Positions 1-7,518 of a stretch of 64,000 bases of DNA are shown piece after piece (within the stretch, counting starts at the first letter, position 1; the number at the start of each line of letters is the position of its first letter). This DNA is from Pollutiaquabacter aromativorans (GTDB taxonomy: Bacteria; Bacteroidota; Bacteroidia; AKYH767-A; 2013-40CM-41-45): contig CP185379.1 in the NCBI GenBank assembly GCA_049177215.1, forward strand, positions 1,240,001 through 1,304,000, read 5' to 3'. Position numbers and translations under genes: made by a program. A model generated the notes under the pieces. That model made no database searches, was not told where the DNA came from, and worked only from the letters and a program-made list of their open reading frames with translations.

Positions 1-866
1 CCAGGAAGTTCAAGGTAGTGATCGATTGCGTCAATTCGGTGGGCGGCATCGCCGTTCCGGCCCTGCTCAAGGCGCTGGGCGTTGAGGAGACGATCGAGCT
101 GTACTGTGAACCCAACGGCCAGTTCCCGCACAATCCGGAGCCGCTGCCGGAGCATCTGGGCGATATCTCCAAGGAGGTCCGCAAGCGGAATGCCCACCTG
201 GGTATCGTGGTGGATCCCGACGTAGACCGCCTGGCACTGGTCTGTGAAGACGGAGAGATGTTCGGGGAAGAATATACCCTGGTTGCTGTGGCCGATTACG
301 TGCTACGCAGCCAAAAGGGCAATACGGTATCCAACCTGTCGTCGACCCGCGCGCTGCGCGACGTGACCGAAAAAGCCGGCGGGCACTACTTTGCCGCAGC
401 CGTAGGCGAGGTGAACGTGGTGGAAGCGATGAAGGAACACAAGGCCGTGATCGGCGGGGAAGGCAACGGCGGGATCATTTACCCGGAGTTGCACTACGGC
501 CGCGACGCGCTGGTGGGCATCGCCCTATTCCTGAGCCACCTGGCAAAGTTCGGCAAGAGCGCTTCGCTGCTGCGGGCGACCTATCCGAACTATTACATCT
601 CCAAGAACAAGATCGAACTGACGGCCGAGATCGATGTCGACGGCATCCTGAGCGGCATCCAGACCAAATACAAGAAACAACCGATCAACACCATCGACGG
701 TGTGAAGATCGAGTTCGACCGCGAATGGGTCCACCTGCGCAAGTCGAACACCGAACCGATCATCCGCATCTACGCAGAGAGCCAGTCGCAGACCACCGCG
801 CAGAACCTGGCCGAGAAGATCATCCACGACATCAAAGACATGATCAGCGAGAAGCATAGCCGCTGA
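1..866 (+). CDS. glmM: Phosphoglucosamine mutase (GlmM-type phosphohexomutase), 3' part only
   Basis: This is the C-terminal part of an alpha-D-phosphohexomutase; the reading frame is open from base 3, so the gene begins outside the window. GlmM converts glucosamine-6-phosphate to glucosamine-1-phosphate for peptidoglycan and LPS precursors in the cytoplasm. Visible motifs are the metal-binding loop DPDVDRL (bases 212-232), the sugar-binding loop GEGNGG near 453-470 and the phosphate-binding loop RKSNTEP near 739-759. The N-terminal domain with the catalytic serine is missing. GlmM is preferred over phosphomannomutase because of overall similarity to Bacteroidota GlmM, but the two families are hard to separate from this part alone. 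A cysteine desulfurase follows after 11 bases, probably in the same transcript. Confidence 0.85.
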   Translation, partial: RKFKVVIDCVNSVGGIAVPALLKALGVEETIELYCEPNGQFPHNPEPLPEHLGDISKEVRKRNAHLGIVVDPDVDRLALVCEDGEMFGEEYTLVAVADYVLRSQKGNTVSNLSSTRALRDVTEKAGGHYFAAAVGEVNVVEAMKEHKAVIGGEGNGGIIYPELHYGRDALVGIALFLSHLAKFGKSASLLRATYPNYYISKNKIELTAEIDVDGILSGIQTKYKKQPINTIDGVKIEFDREWVHLRKSNTEPIIRIYAESQSQTTAQNLAEKIIHDIKDMISEKHSR

Positions 867-877
867 TTTAGCACCGC

Positions 878-2026
878 ATGAACCCGCGCATCTACCTCGA
901 CAACGCCGCCACCACACCGCTCGACCCCGAAGTGCTGGAGGCGATGCTGCCTTTTATGCAGCACCACTTCGGAAACCCTTCGTCCATCCACGCGTTCGGG
1001 CGGGAGGTGCGTTCGGGTATTGAAAAGGCCCGTAAGACCGTTGCGAAGCTGCTGAACGCTTCACCCTCGGAGATTTTCTTTACCTCCGGTGGTACGGAAG
1101 CCAACAATACGGCCTTGTTCTGTTCGGTGCGCGACCTGGGTATCCAACACGTGATCTCGTCGCCGATCGAACACCATGCGGTGACGCATACGCTGGAGCA
1201 GATGGCCAGGGAGGGAAAGATCCGGCTCAGTTATGTCAAACTCGACGACAAAGGACGCGTGGATCTGACCGATCTGGAGCGCTTGCTGGCTGAAGGAGGA
1301 AAGACGCTGGTTTCACTCATGCATGCCAACAACGAACTGGGCAACCTGTTACCGATCGCAAAAGTGGCTACGCTGTGCAAGCAATACGGCGCCTTGTTCC
1401 ATTGTGATACGGTGCAAACGATGGGACATTTCCCGATCGATCTCAAGGAGATCCCGGTTGATTTCATCACCTGTGCCGCGCATAAGTTTCACGGCCCGAA
1501 GGGCGTCGGCTTTCTGTTCATTCGCTCGGGTGTCAGCATTCACCCGTTCATTTTCGGTGGCGCGCAGGAACGCAACATGCGGGGCGGGACGGAGAACGTG
1601 TACGGTATCGTCGGCCTGGCAAAGGCGCTCGAACTGGCTGTTTCCCACATGGAGGAGCACCATCAGTATATCCAGGGGCTGAAGGACCACATGGTCAGGC
1701 GCCTCAAAGCGGAGATACCCGGAGTTGCTTTCAATGGCGATACGCTGGGAGAGAGTCTCTACACGGTCCTGAACGTCAGTTTCCCGGCGAGTGAAGCGGG
1801 CGAGATGCTGCTCTTCAATCTCGACATTGCCGGTATTTCCTGTTCGGGCGGCAGCGCCTGTTCAAGCGGATCCAATGCGGGTTCGCACGTTTTGGCTGCG
1901 ATCTATCCCGATAGCACCCGTCCGGCGGTTCGGTTCTCCTTCAGTAAGCTGAATACAAAAGCGGAGATCGATCGTACGGTTGACAAGCTGAAGGAGTTGA
2001 CCGTAGCGAACGTGATCAATTCCTGA
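878..2026 (+). CDS. Cysteine desulfurase (NifS/IscS family)
   Basis: This PLP enzyme of 382 residues removes sulfur from cysteine as an enzyme-bound persulfide for Fe-S cluster and thio-cofactor synthesis. The N-terminus YLDNAATTPLDPEV is typical of class V aminotransferase-fold desulfurases. The PLP-binding lysine is K203 in AAHKFHGPKG, and the SGGTEANN and ANNELG motifs are present. The catalytic cysteine is C328 in the loop CSGGSACSSGS. Length fits the family. No iscU, sufU or other Fe-S scaffold gene lies nearby, so assignment to the ISC or SUF branch is not possible and I give no symbol. The start ATG at 878 lies 11 bases after the glmM stop. Confidence 0.93.
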   Translation: MNPRIYLDNAATTPLDPEVLEAMLPFMQHHFGNPSSIHAFGREVRSGIEKARKTVAKLLNASPSEIFFTSGGTEANNTALFCSVRDLGIQHVISSPIEHHAVTHTLEQMAREGKIRLSYVKLDDKGRVDLTDLERLLAEGGKTLVSLMHANNELGNLLPIAKVATLCKQYGALFHCDTVQTMGHFPIDLKEIPVDFITCAAHKFHGPKGVGFLFIRSGVSIHPFIFGGAQERNMRGGTENVYGIVGLAKALELAVSHMEEHHQYIQGLKDHMVRRLKAEIPGVAFNGDTLGESLYTVLNVSFPASEAGEMLLFNLDIAGISCSGGSACSSGSNAGSHVLAAIYPDSTRPAVRFSFSKLNTKAEIDRTVDKLKELTVANVINS

Positions 2027-2035
2027 TTGAGTTGT

Positions 2036-2509
2036 TTATCTGCCCGGTCCGCGTGGCGGGCCGTCGCGACCTTCCCGGCGTTCCTGCAACATTTCCAGCA
2101 GCTTTCGCTTAAAGGCTTCTTCCGCCTGGTAGAGGCGCGCGACTTTTTTGATCGGCAACACTTTTCTGAACTGCGGATCGTATTTGCGGATAATGTCGAG
2201 TTCCGATTGGCGGAATTGTAATTCGGTATCCACGGCTTTCGCTACTTCACCATCGCTCATCTCGTCGAAGTTCTGACGGGCGTTGATCAGGTTGTCGCGA
2301 CGGCCTTTGCGCAGCGCTTCCAGTTCGTCCTGGTACTTGTTGTAGATCGGCCAAAACGATTTGGCTTCTTCCGGGCTGAGATCAAGGCGTTCCGTCAGGA
2401 AGCCGATCTTCATGGCTTCCACGCGCTCGCGACGGCCTTCGGGCGGCTGTCCGTTGGAGAAGAAGAAGAGCAGGAGGAATGCCGGGATAAGCAGCAGGGT
2501 ACGGTTCAT
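2036..2509 (-). CDS. Small secreted Spy/LTXXQ-like protein, candidate sensor of the ECF sigma system
   Basis: A 157-residue exported protein. The chosen start (ATG at 2509) gives a clean signal peptide, MNRTLLLIPAFLLLFFFSNG; the open frame continues upstream, but only as out-of-frame shadow of the anti-sigma gene. The mature part is highly charged and helical, with a LDLSPEEAKSFWPIYNKY segment like those of CpxP/Spy-type periplasmic proteins and of proteins often annotated in Bacteroidota as 'sensor of ECF-type sigma factor'. The C-terminus is Arg/Gly/Pro rich. It starts 4 bases after the anti-sigma-like gene and is last in the operon. A role as periplasmic sensor or chaperone is inferred from family resemblance and position. 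Confidence 0.75.
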   Translation of the reverse strand: MNRTLLLIPAFLLLFFFSNGQPPEGRRERVEAMKIGFLTERLDLSPEEAKSFWPIYNKYQDELEALRKGRRDNLINARQNFDEMSDGEVAKAVDTELQFRQSELDIIRKYDPQFRKVLPIKKVARLYQAEEAFKRKLLEMLQERREGRDGPPRGPGR

Positions 2510-2513
2510 GGCT

Positions 2514-3047
2514 TCAGAGTTCGAGTTGAGAAAGATCGATGTCGTTCTCCAGGAGGTATTGTTTGAGTTCTTGTTCGTTTGTCCCGGTTTCTTCACTCGC
2601 CGGTAAGAGACTGGCAACTGTGGAAGGATCAAGGTCGAGGTAGTCCAGCGCTTCACTGACTTCATCAACCGACAAAGGTTGAATCGCTGCGGTATAGTCG
2701 ACTTTCCGGTCGGTGAAATAGCTGCGCGTTCCAAGGAACAGGCAAACCAGCAGGGCCGCGATCGAGAGGGACCATTCCGGCTGCTTCCACCAGCGGAAGG
2801 CGGGCGAGGCGCCACCCCGGATGCGGGCATGAATCGACGATTCGAGCTGTTCAAAATACCGTTCGGGAGCGACGAATCCGTCCGGTTCGGGTCTTGCCGT
2901 TTCAGTATGGAGGAGCTCGACCCGCCGCTCGATCTCCCGCGGCAGCTTTTCAAAGTAGTCTTCGGGAGTCTGGAACGGCAATACACGGTTTCCGGCAGTG
3001 ATCTCCGGATCCTGATCGTGTGGCAGTGGTTGGTTTCGCCGTTTCAT
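2514..3047 (-). CDS. Putative anti-sigma factor-like single-pass membrane protein
   Basis: A 177-residue protein with a hydrophilic N-terminal half, one membrane segment at about residues 94-110 (SLSIAALLVCLFLG) and an acidic C-terminal part. This is the layout of anti-sigma factors that hold an ECF sigma factor at the inner membrane. Two similar short motifs, TPEDYFEKLP and APERYFEQLE, occur in the N-terminal half. I recognise no classical zinc-binding anti-sigma (ZAS) motif, so the function rests on position: it begins 35 bases after the ECF sigma gene and is followed after 4 bases by the Spy-like sensor. The start codon is ATG at 3047. Confidence 0.65.
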   Translation of the reverse strand: MKRRNQPLPHDQDPEITAGNRVLPFQTPEDYFEKLPREIERRVELLHTETARPEPDGFVAPERYFEQLESSIHARIRGGASPAFRWWKQPEWSLSIAALLVCLFLGTRSYFTDRKVDYTAAIQPLSVDEVSEALDYLDLDPSTVASLLPASEETGTNEQELKQYLLENDIDLSQLEL

Positions 3048-3082
3048 GGTTCTGTAGTTGGAGCGGTTCTTTCCGGCTTGGT

Positions 3083-3631
3083 TTAATCGCCCAGCATGTA
3101 TTTTTCAATTTTCTTGACCGCATGATGGTAGGAAGCCTTGAGGGCACCAACCGTGACGCCGAGAACTTCCGAGATATCCTCGTATTTCATGCCGTCGAAA
3201 TACTTCATGTTGAAGACGATCCGTTGCTGCGTTGGCAGTTTCAAAATGGCCTGCTGCAGTTTGAGTTGTATACGGTCACCTTTGAAATAAGGATCGTTGT
3301 GCAGGGTATTGGAGAGTTGATTCTCCACATCCGACCAGGGGACGAAGAAGCGACGACGTTTCTGGTTGAGAAACGAGATCGATTCGTTGGTCGCGATGCG
3401 ATAGAGCCAGGTGAAGAGTTTGGAGTCGGACCGGAAGTTGTCGAGGTTCTTCCAGACTTTCACAAATACGTTCTGGGCAACATCATTCGCATCATCGTGG
3501 TCGATGACGATCTTTCGAATGTGCCAGTAAATACGTTGCTGGTAACGGCGGACCAGGGTGTTGAACGCGACGTGCCGGGTCGATTCCTGTCGGAATTGTT
3601 CGAGCAATTCTTCGTCGGAGTACTCCGTCAT
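3083..3631 (-). CDS. ECF-type RNA polymerase sigma factor
   Basis: A sigma-70 family factor of 182 residues with the two-domain ECF layout. Region 2 runs over about residues 20-90 (LVRRYQQRIYWHIRK, then DVAQNVFVKVWKNL, then FTWLYRIATNESISFL). Region 4 lies near the C-terminus, with the helix-turn-helix YEDISEVLGVTVGALKASYHHA. The start is placed at ATG 3631 (MTEYSDEELLEQF), because the open frame upstream runs back into the transketolase gene and has no sigma similarity. It follows tktC by 31 bases and precedes the membrane anti-sigma candidate by 35 bases. Its regulon cannot be told from here. Confidence 0.9.
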   Translation of the reverse strand: MTEYSDEELLEQFRQESTRHVAFNTLVRRYQQRIYWHIRKIVIDHDDANDVAQNVFVKVWKNLDNFRSDSKLFTWLYRIATNESISFLNQKRRRFFVPWSDVENQLSNTLHNDPYFKGDRIQLKLQQAILKLPTQQRIVFNMKYFDGMKYEDISEVLGVTVGALKASYHHAVKKIEKYMLGD

Positions 3632-3662
3632 ACCGTGCTGGGCGGCTGAGCCGCGGCGGGGA

Positions 3663-4637
3663 TCAGGTGGAAGAGAGTTCGTGCTTGCGCCGGCGGATGA
3701 CCCGTTCGGCTGCGGCTGCGATGTTTTCTGCTTCCAATCCATACTTTTTCATCAACTGTTCCGGCGTACCGCTTTCCCCGAAGCTGTCGTTGACGGCTAC
3801 ATACTCCTGCGGAACCGGATGCTGGCTAACCAATACTCGAGCGATCGCGTCGCCCAGGCCGCCGTTGACCTGATGTTCCTCTGCGGTGACAGCACATCCG
3901 GTCTTACGGGCAGACCGTAAGACTGCCTGAACGTCCAGGGGTTTAATCGTATGAATGTTGATGATTTCGGCGCTGATGCCTTTTTCTTCGAGCATTTCGC
4001 AGGCCTCGAGCGCTTTCCAGACGAGGTGACCGGTGGCGAAGATGCTCACGTCGGTTCCTTCGGCCAGGGTTACGGCTTCGCCGATCTTGAATACCTGATC
4101 GGCCGGGGTGAAGTTGGGAACGACCGGTCGTCCGAAGCGCAGGTACACCGGACCCTTATAGGCGGCAATAGCGAGTGTTGCGGCTTTGGTTTGGTTGAAA
4201 TCGCAGGGGTTGATGACCACCATGTCGGGGAGCATACGCATCATGCCGATGTCTTCCAGGATCTGGTGCGTGGCGCCGTCTTCGCCGAGCGTAATGCCGG
4301 CGTGGGAGGCGCAGATCTTGACGTTCTTACCGGAATACGCGATCGACTGACGGATCTGGTCGTAAACACGTCCGGTCGAGAAATTGGCGAAGGTGCCCGT
4401 GAACGGGATCTTGCCGCCGACTGTCATGCCCGCAGCGAGGCCCATCATGTTCGCCTCGGCAATGCCGACCTGGAAAAAGCGGTCCGGGAATTCTTTCTCA
4501 AAGGCGTCCATCTTGAGACTGCCGGTCAGGTCGGCACAGAGTGCGACGACCTGCGGGTTGCTGCGGCCCAGTTCGAGGAGCCCGGCGCCAAAGCCGGAGC
4601 GGGTGTCTTTCTTGTCGGTAAAAGTGAAACGTTTCAT
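3663..4637 (-). CDS. Transketolase, C-terminal half (split enzyme)
   Basis: 324 residues matching the pyrimidine-binding and C-terminal domains of transketolase, which moves two-carbon ketol units in the non-oxidative pentose phosphate pathway. The segment FQVGIAEANMMGLAAGM carries the glutamate that activates the thiamine ring, and the C-terminal domain ends around SFGESGTPEQLMKKYG. The thiamine diphosphate-binding half is encoded separately at 6077-6919, so the active enzyme should be a complex of the two products. Unusually, the two halves are not neighbours: a VWA gene lies between them. Spacing to the VWA gene is 15 bases, so all three are probably cotranscribed. Confidence 0.92.
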   Translation of the reverse strand: MKRFTFTDKKDTRSGFGAGLLELGRSNPQVVALCADLTGSLKMDAFEKEFPDRFFQVGIAEANMMGLAAGMTVGGKIPFTGTFANFSTGRVYDQIRQSIAYSGKNVKICASHAGITLGEDGATHQILEDIGMMRMLPDMVVINPCDFNQTKAATLAIAAYKGPVYLRFGRPVVPNFTPADQVFKIGEAVTLAEGTDVSIFATGHLVWKALEACEMLEEKGISAEIINIHTIKPLDVQAVLRSARKTGCAVTAEEHQVNGGLGDAIARVLVSQHPVPQEYVAVNDSFGESGTPEQLMKKYGLEAENIAAAAERVIRRRKHELSST

Positions 4638-4652
4638 GCGTGTAGGGTGGGT

Positions 4653-6056
4653 TCAATTCATGATGACGACATTCGATTCGCCGGACACGATCGAGAATTC
4701 CTTTTCGAGTGTGTAGATACTTTCCCGGGAAGCCCGCGGACGGAAGACCGCGCGGTAACGACCGGGTTGGAGAATGAAGGTTTCTTTGCTGAGGTTTTCG
4801 TCGAGGTTGGTGACCCATTTCAGGGTCTTGCCTTCGACCGTATAGATACTGCCGAAGCCGGGATTATTGGTAACGAGTGTCACGATGCCGGGACGCGGAA
4901 TCGTGACCGTAGTGGTTTTACTCTGGCTTATATCTACGTTGTCGAGCAGGATACGAGGTAATGTAAGAATCTCGAGATTGTACTTGCCAACCCGGTACTT
5001 TTCCGTCGCGTTGATGTCCTGGACGACGAGGGTAGCCATATCGCCCGGTTGGCGAACGATCGCCTGGATCTTCCGGTATTCCGATGGGCCGTCGTACCGG
5101 ATCATCAGGGAGCCCTGTCCGGCATCAATACCCACGGTGCTGTGTTTCCCGGGTACGAGCACCACCGAGTCCTTGACGGCTTGCGGGACGGTGTGGACCA
5201 CGATCCGATAGATCGGAAGCGGGTCGATGACAAGCGTGTCCGGATTGCCCTTGGCGTTCAGCGTGTGAATGTAATTGTACTTGACCTCGCCGGTGTTACG
5301 GTCGTAGAACGTCATGTTCACATTCGTCTCGCTGGGTACACCGTTCACGTCGAGCAGGTTCACCTGCATGGTCGTGGAATTGAGCGCCTGGGAAATGACG
5401 ATATCCATCGCCTGCCGGAACATCACTTCATTCGTCGCGTCGAAGTATCGGCCCACGCAATCGAACGTCTTCTTCAACGATTCGTCGAGTCCCATCCCGA
5501 TGACGAAAGGTTTCAGGAAAATCCCTTTTCGCTGAAGCGCTGCCGAGACGGCACACGGATCACCGCCGCATTCTTCGATACCGTCGGTGATCAGGATCAG
5601 GATATTGCGAGCGGGGCTCGCGGGGAAATCGTCGGCGCAAAGTTCGAGTGAACGCGCGATCGGTGTAGTGCCTCTGGGAGTGATGTTCTTCAGCGCGTCC
5701 TGGATGCGTGTCGCGTTACCGCTTGCGAAAGGAACCTCCAATCGGCTGTCGTCGCAATCCTGGGGAGGATAGGGCTTCTGGTGACCGTACACGCGCAAAG
5801 CCAGCTCGATGTTGGGGACGAACCGCAGGCTGTCGAGCAATTGGTTCATCAGGTTTTTCGCGACATCGATCTTGGCGCCGCTTTGCCAGCGCCCGTACAT
5901 GCTTTGCGAAGCATCGAAGAGGAACTCGATGCGGGTGAGGGTAGGCTGTACCTGCTTCCGGCTGGTCACCTGAGCCTGCACAGGAAGTCCCAGCCCGAGC
6001 AGGACCATCAGGAAAAAGATCCGGTCCGTGTACAGCTTGAATTTGTTCCCCTTCAT
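4653..6056 (-). CDS. Secreted von Willebrand factor A domain protein
   Basis: A 467-residue protein. Starting at ATG 6056 it has a signal peptide ending near GLPVQAQ; ATG 6065 is an equally possible start three codons upstream. A VWA domain follows with a complete metal-ion-dependent adhesion site: DASQS (residues 48-52), GTTPIARS near 149 and ITDGIEECGG near 173. This suggests divalent-metal-dependent protein binding outside the inner membrane. The last 250 residues look like beta-rich, Ig-like segments without a family I can name. The gene sits between the two transketolase halves with gaps of 20 and 15 bases on the same strand. No metabolic link to transketolase is evident. Confidence 0.8.
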   Translation of the reverse strand: MKGNKFKLYTDRIFFLMVLLGLGLPVQAQVTSRKQVQPTLTRIEFLFDASQSMYGRWQSGAKIDVAKNLMNQLLDSLRFVPNIELALRVYGHQKPYPPQDCDDSRLEVPFASGNATRIQDALKNITPRGTTPIARSLELCADDFPASPARNILILITDGIEECGGDPCAVSAALQRKGIFLKPFVIGMGLDESLKKTFDCVGRYFDATNEVMFRQAMDIVISQALNSTTMQVNLLDVNGVPSETNVNMTFYDRNTGEVKYNYIHTLNAKGNPDTLVIDPLPIYRIVVHTVPQAVKDSVVLVPGKHSTVGIDAGQGSLMIRYDGPSEYRKIQAIVRQPGDMATLVVQDINATEKYRVGKYNLEILTLPRILLDNVDISQSKTTTVTIPRPGIVTLVTNNPGFGSIYTVEGKTLKWVTNLDENLSKETFILQPGRYRAVFRPRASRESIYTLEKEFSIVSGESNVVIMN

Positions 6057-6076
6057 TCCTCGCATAAATGGGCGAC

Positions 6077-6919
6077 TCAATAGTCGCCGAGGGTTTCTTC
6101 GAGTTGAGCCAGCGCCGTGGCGGTTTGTTCGGCATTCGGTGCCACGCCGTGCCACTTGTGGGTACCCATCATGAAATCCACGCCCATGCCCATTTCGGTT
6201 TTCATCAGGATCACCACCGGCTTTTTATTGCCGCAAAGCGATCGTGCTTTTTGTAAGGTAAGCACGACATCTTCCATATGATTGCCGTTCATTTCGAGTA
6301 CTTCCCATCCAAACGCCTCGAACTTGGGGCGCAAGGGACCATAGGGGAGGACCTGGTCGATCGAGCCGTCGATCTGTTGGTTGTTGACGTCGATCGTGGC
6401 GATGATGTTGTCAACTTTCTTAGCGCCGGCATACATGACCGCTTCCCAGATCTGGCCTTCTTCCATTTCGCCGTCGCCGCAGAGACAATATACCAACTGA
6501 TTATCCTTGTTCAGTTTCTTCGCCAGGGCGGCACCCAGGGCAACACTCATGCCTTGGCCGAGAGATCCGGAAGCCATGCGAACACCCGGAAGCCCTTCGT
6601 GTGTGGCCGGGTGACCTTGCAGACGGGAATCGATCTTACGGAAGGTGCTCAGTTCCTGTAAAGGGAAATAGCCGGATCGTGCCAGCACACTGTACCAGAG
6701 CGGTGAAATGTGACCGTTACTGAGGAAGAACAGATCTTCGCCGGCACCGTCCATCGAAAATTGTTTCGGCTCATGCTTCATCACCGAGAAATAGAGCGCG
6801 ACAAGGAAGTCGGTGCAGCCCAGGGAACCTCCCGGGTGTCCGGAATTCACGCCATGTACCTGTCGGATGATATCGCGGCGAACCTGTGAGGCGATGCGTT
6901 TCAATTGATCTGTATTCAT
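6077..6919 (-). CDS. Transketolase, N-terminal half (split enzyme)
   Basis: 280 residues corresponding to the thiamine diphosphate-binding domain. Key signs are SGHPGGSLGCTDFLVALYF near the N-terminus, GHISPLWYSVLARSG, and the ThDP motif starting CGDGEMEEGQIWEA and ending DVNNQQIDG. The start ATG 6919 (MNTDQLKRIA) is chosen over an upstream in-frame ATG at 6961, whose extra residues look non-coding. It is the first gene of an apparent six-gene operon ending at 2036. A -7-like TACCTTAG (one mismatch to TAnnTTTG) lies on the minus strand at 6968-6975. The partner half is at 3663-4637. Confidence 0.92.
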   Translation of the reverse strand: MNTDQLKRIASQVRRDIIRQVHGVNSGHPGGSLGCTDFLVALYFSVMKHEPKQFSMDGAGEDLFFLSNGHISPLWYSVLARSGYFPLQELSTFRKIDSRLQGHPATHEGLPGVRMASGSLGQGMSVALGAALAKKLNKDNQLVYCLCGDGEMEEGQIWEAVMYAGAKKVDNIIATIDVNNQQIDGSIDQVLPYGPLRPKFEAFGWEVLEMNGNHMEDVVLTLQKARSLCGNKKPVVILMKTEMGMGVDFMMGTHKWHGVAPNAEQTATALAQLEETLGDY

Positions 6920-7069
6920 ACGGGAATGGTTAATGCGGTGGAATGATGCGATCCACATCACCGGCCTCTAAGGTAGAAACGCGTTCCGCTACGCGCTTCT
7001 TGTGTGGATGCTTGTTTTTCAGAAAATATCAACAAAAACAGGACGATTCGCCGGAAATTTCGCCAATTA
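6920..7069. other. Intergenic region upstream of the transketolase operon
   Basis: About 150 bases between hslR and the transketolase N-half, both on the minus strand. I see no open frame with coding character. A minus-strand TACCTTAG at 6968-6975 could be the -7 box of the operon. A short inverted repeat (cgcgttccgctacgcg) lies at 6981-6996. I see no convincing terminator for hslR, so some readthrough into the transketolase operon is possible. Confidence 0.4.
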
Positions 7070-7474
7070 TCAGTCGGGAAACTCCCATTCCCCGTCCATG
7101 AAATCATCCAGCGCCCGGCGTTCCTTCTTAGTAGGTCGTCCGGTACCGGGATCTCGAAAAACGGTCACGCGGCTGATGCGGGCTTTATAGGCATCCAGCT
7201 CTTCTTTCGGTGTAAGGTCCGCACAGAAATCGGGAACCAGTTTTGCGCCCAGGCGGTTTTCGGTTAACTGCTTCACCGACAAGATCCGGGTGAGTCCTGC
7301 TCTGCGGATGTGGAGGGTGTCACCGGGTTTCACCAGTCGACTGGCTTTAACGGGATGACCATCCATGTGTACCCGACCCTGTTCACAGGCCAGGGTCGCC
7401 TGGGAACGGGTTTTAAAAAGGCGGACCGCCCACATCCATTTGTCGATTCGGGTACGTGTGCCGGCGGGTTCCAT
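7070..7474 (-). CDS. hslR: S4-domain RNA-binding protein, Hsp15 type
   Basis: A 134-residue protein with an N-terminal S4 RNA-binding domain: RIDKWMWAVRLFKTRSQAT, then GRVHMDGHPVKASRLVKPGD. A basic C-terminal tail includes GTGRPTKKERRALDDF. This matches Hsp15, which binds stalled 50S subunits carrying peptidyl-tRNA and helps recycle them. The length equals the usual family size. The gene is divergent from the AI-2E family permease. A perfect -7 box TATCTTTG lies on the minus strand at 7486-7479, only 4 bases before the ATG at 7474, so the transcript may be leaderless. Confidence 0.88.
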   Translation of the reverse strand: MEPAGTRTRIDKWMWAVRLFKTRSQATLACEQGRVHMDGHPVKASRLVKPGDTLHIRRAGLTRILSVKQLTENRLGAKLVPDFCADLTPKEELDAYKARISRVTVFRDPGTGRPTKKERRALDDFMDGEWEFPD

Positions 7475-7478
7475 ATCG

Positions 7479-7486
7479 CAAAGATA
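7479..7486 (-). promoter_or_regulatory. -7 promoter element of hslR (TATCTTTG)
   Basis: On the minus strand the bases read TATCTTTG-CGAT-ATG, a perfect match to the Bacteroidota -7 consensus TAnnTTTG. Only 4 bases separate it from the start codon, placing the expected transcription start at or beside the A of ATG. No TTG is found at the -33 spacing. Confidence 0.55.
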
Positions 7487-7504
7487 GGCCTTCCGGAAAT
7501 GCCG

Positions 7505-7512
7505 TATCTTCG
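7505..7512 (+). promoter_or_regulatory. Candidate -7 element of the AI-2E family gene (TATCTTCG)
   Basis: The bases TATCTTCG-AATCCT-ATG lead directly into the start codon at 7519. The box differs from TAnnTTTG by one base. The same arrangement (TAACTTCG, 6 bases, ATG) occurs before aroC, which supports a real promoter variant with a very short or absent leader. Confidence 0.4.
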
Positions 7513-7518
7513 AATCCT

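Noticed and set aside
2510..2986. Open frame extending the Spy-like gene upstream to a 316-residue protein
   Set aside because: The extra residues lie out of frame over the anti-sigma gene, have no coding character, and a clean signal peptide begins at 2509.
3951..4961. A 336-codon plus-strand frame opposite the transketolase C-half and VWA gene
   Set aside because: It crosses two real genes on the other strand and their intergenic gap; the composition is that of a reverse-complement shadow.
6981..6996. cgcgttccgctacgcg as a terminator of hslR
   Set aside because: The stem is short, lies ~75 bases after the stop, and has no T run on the relevant strand.
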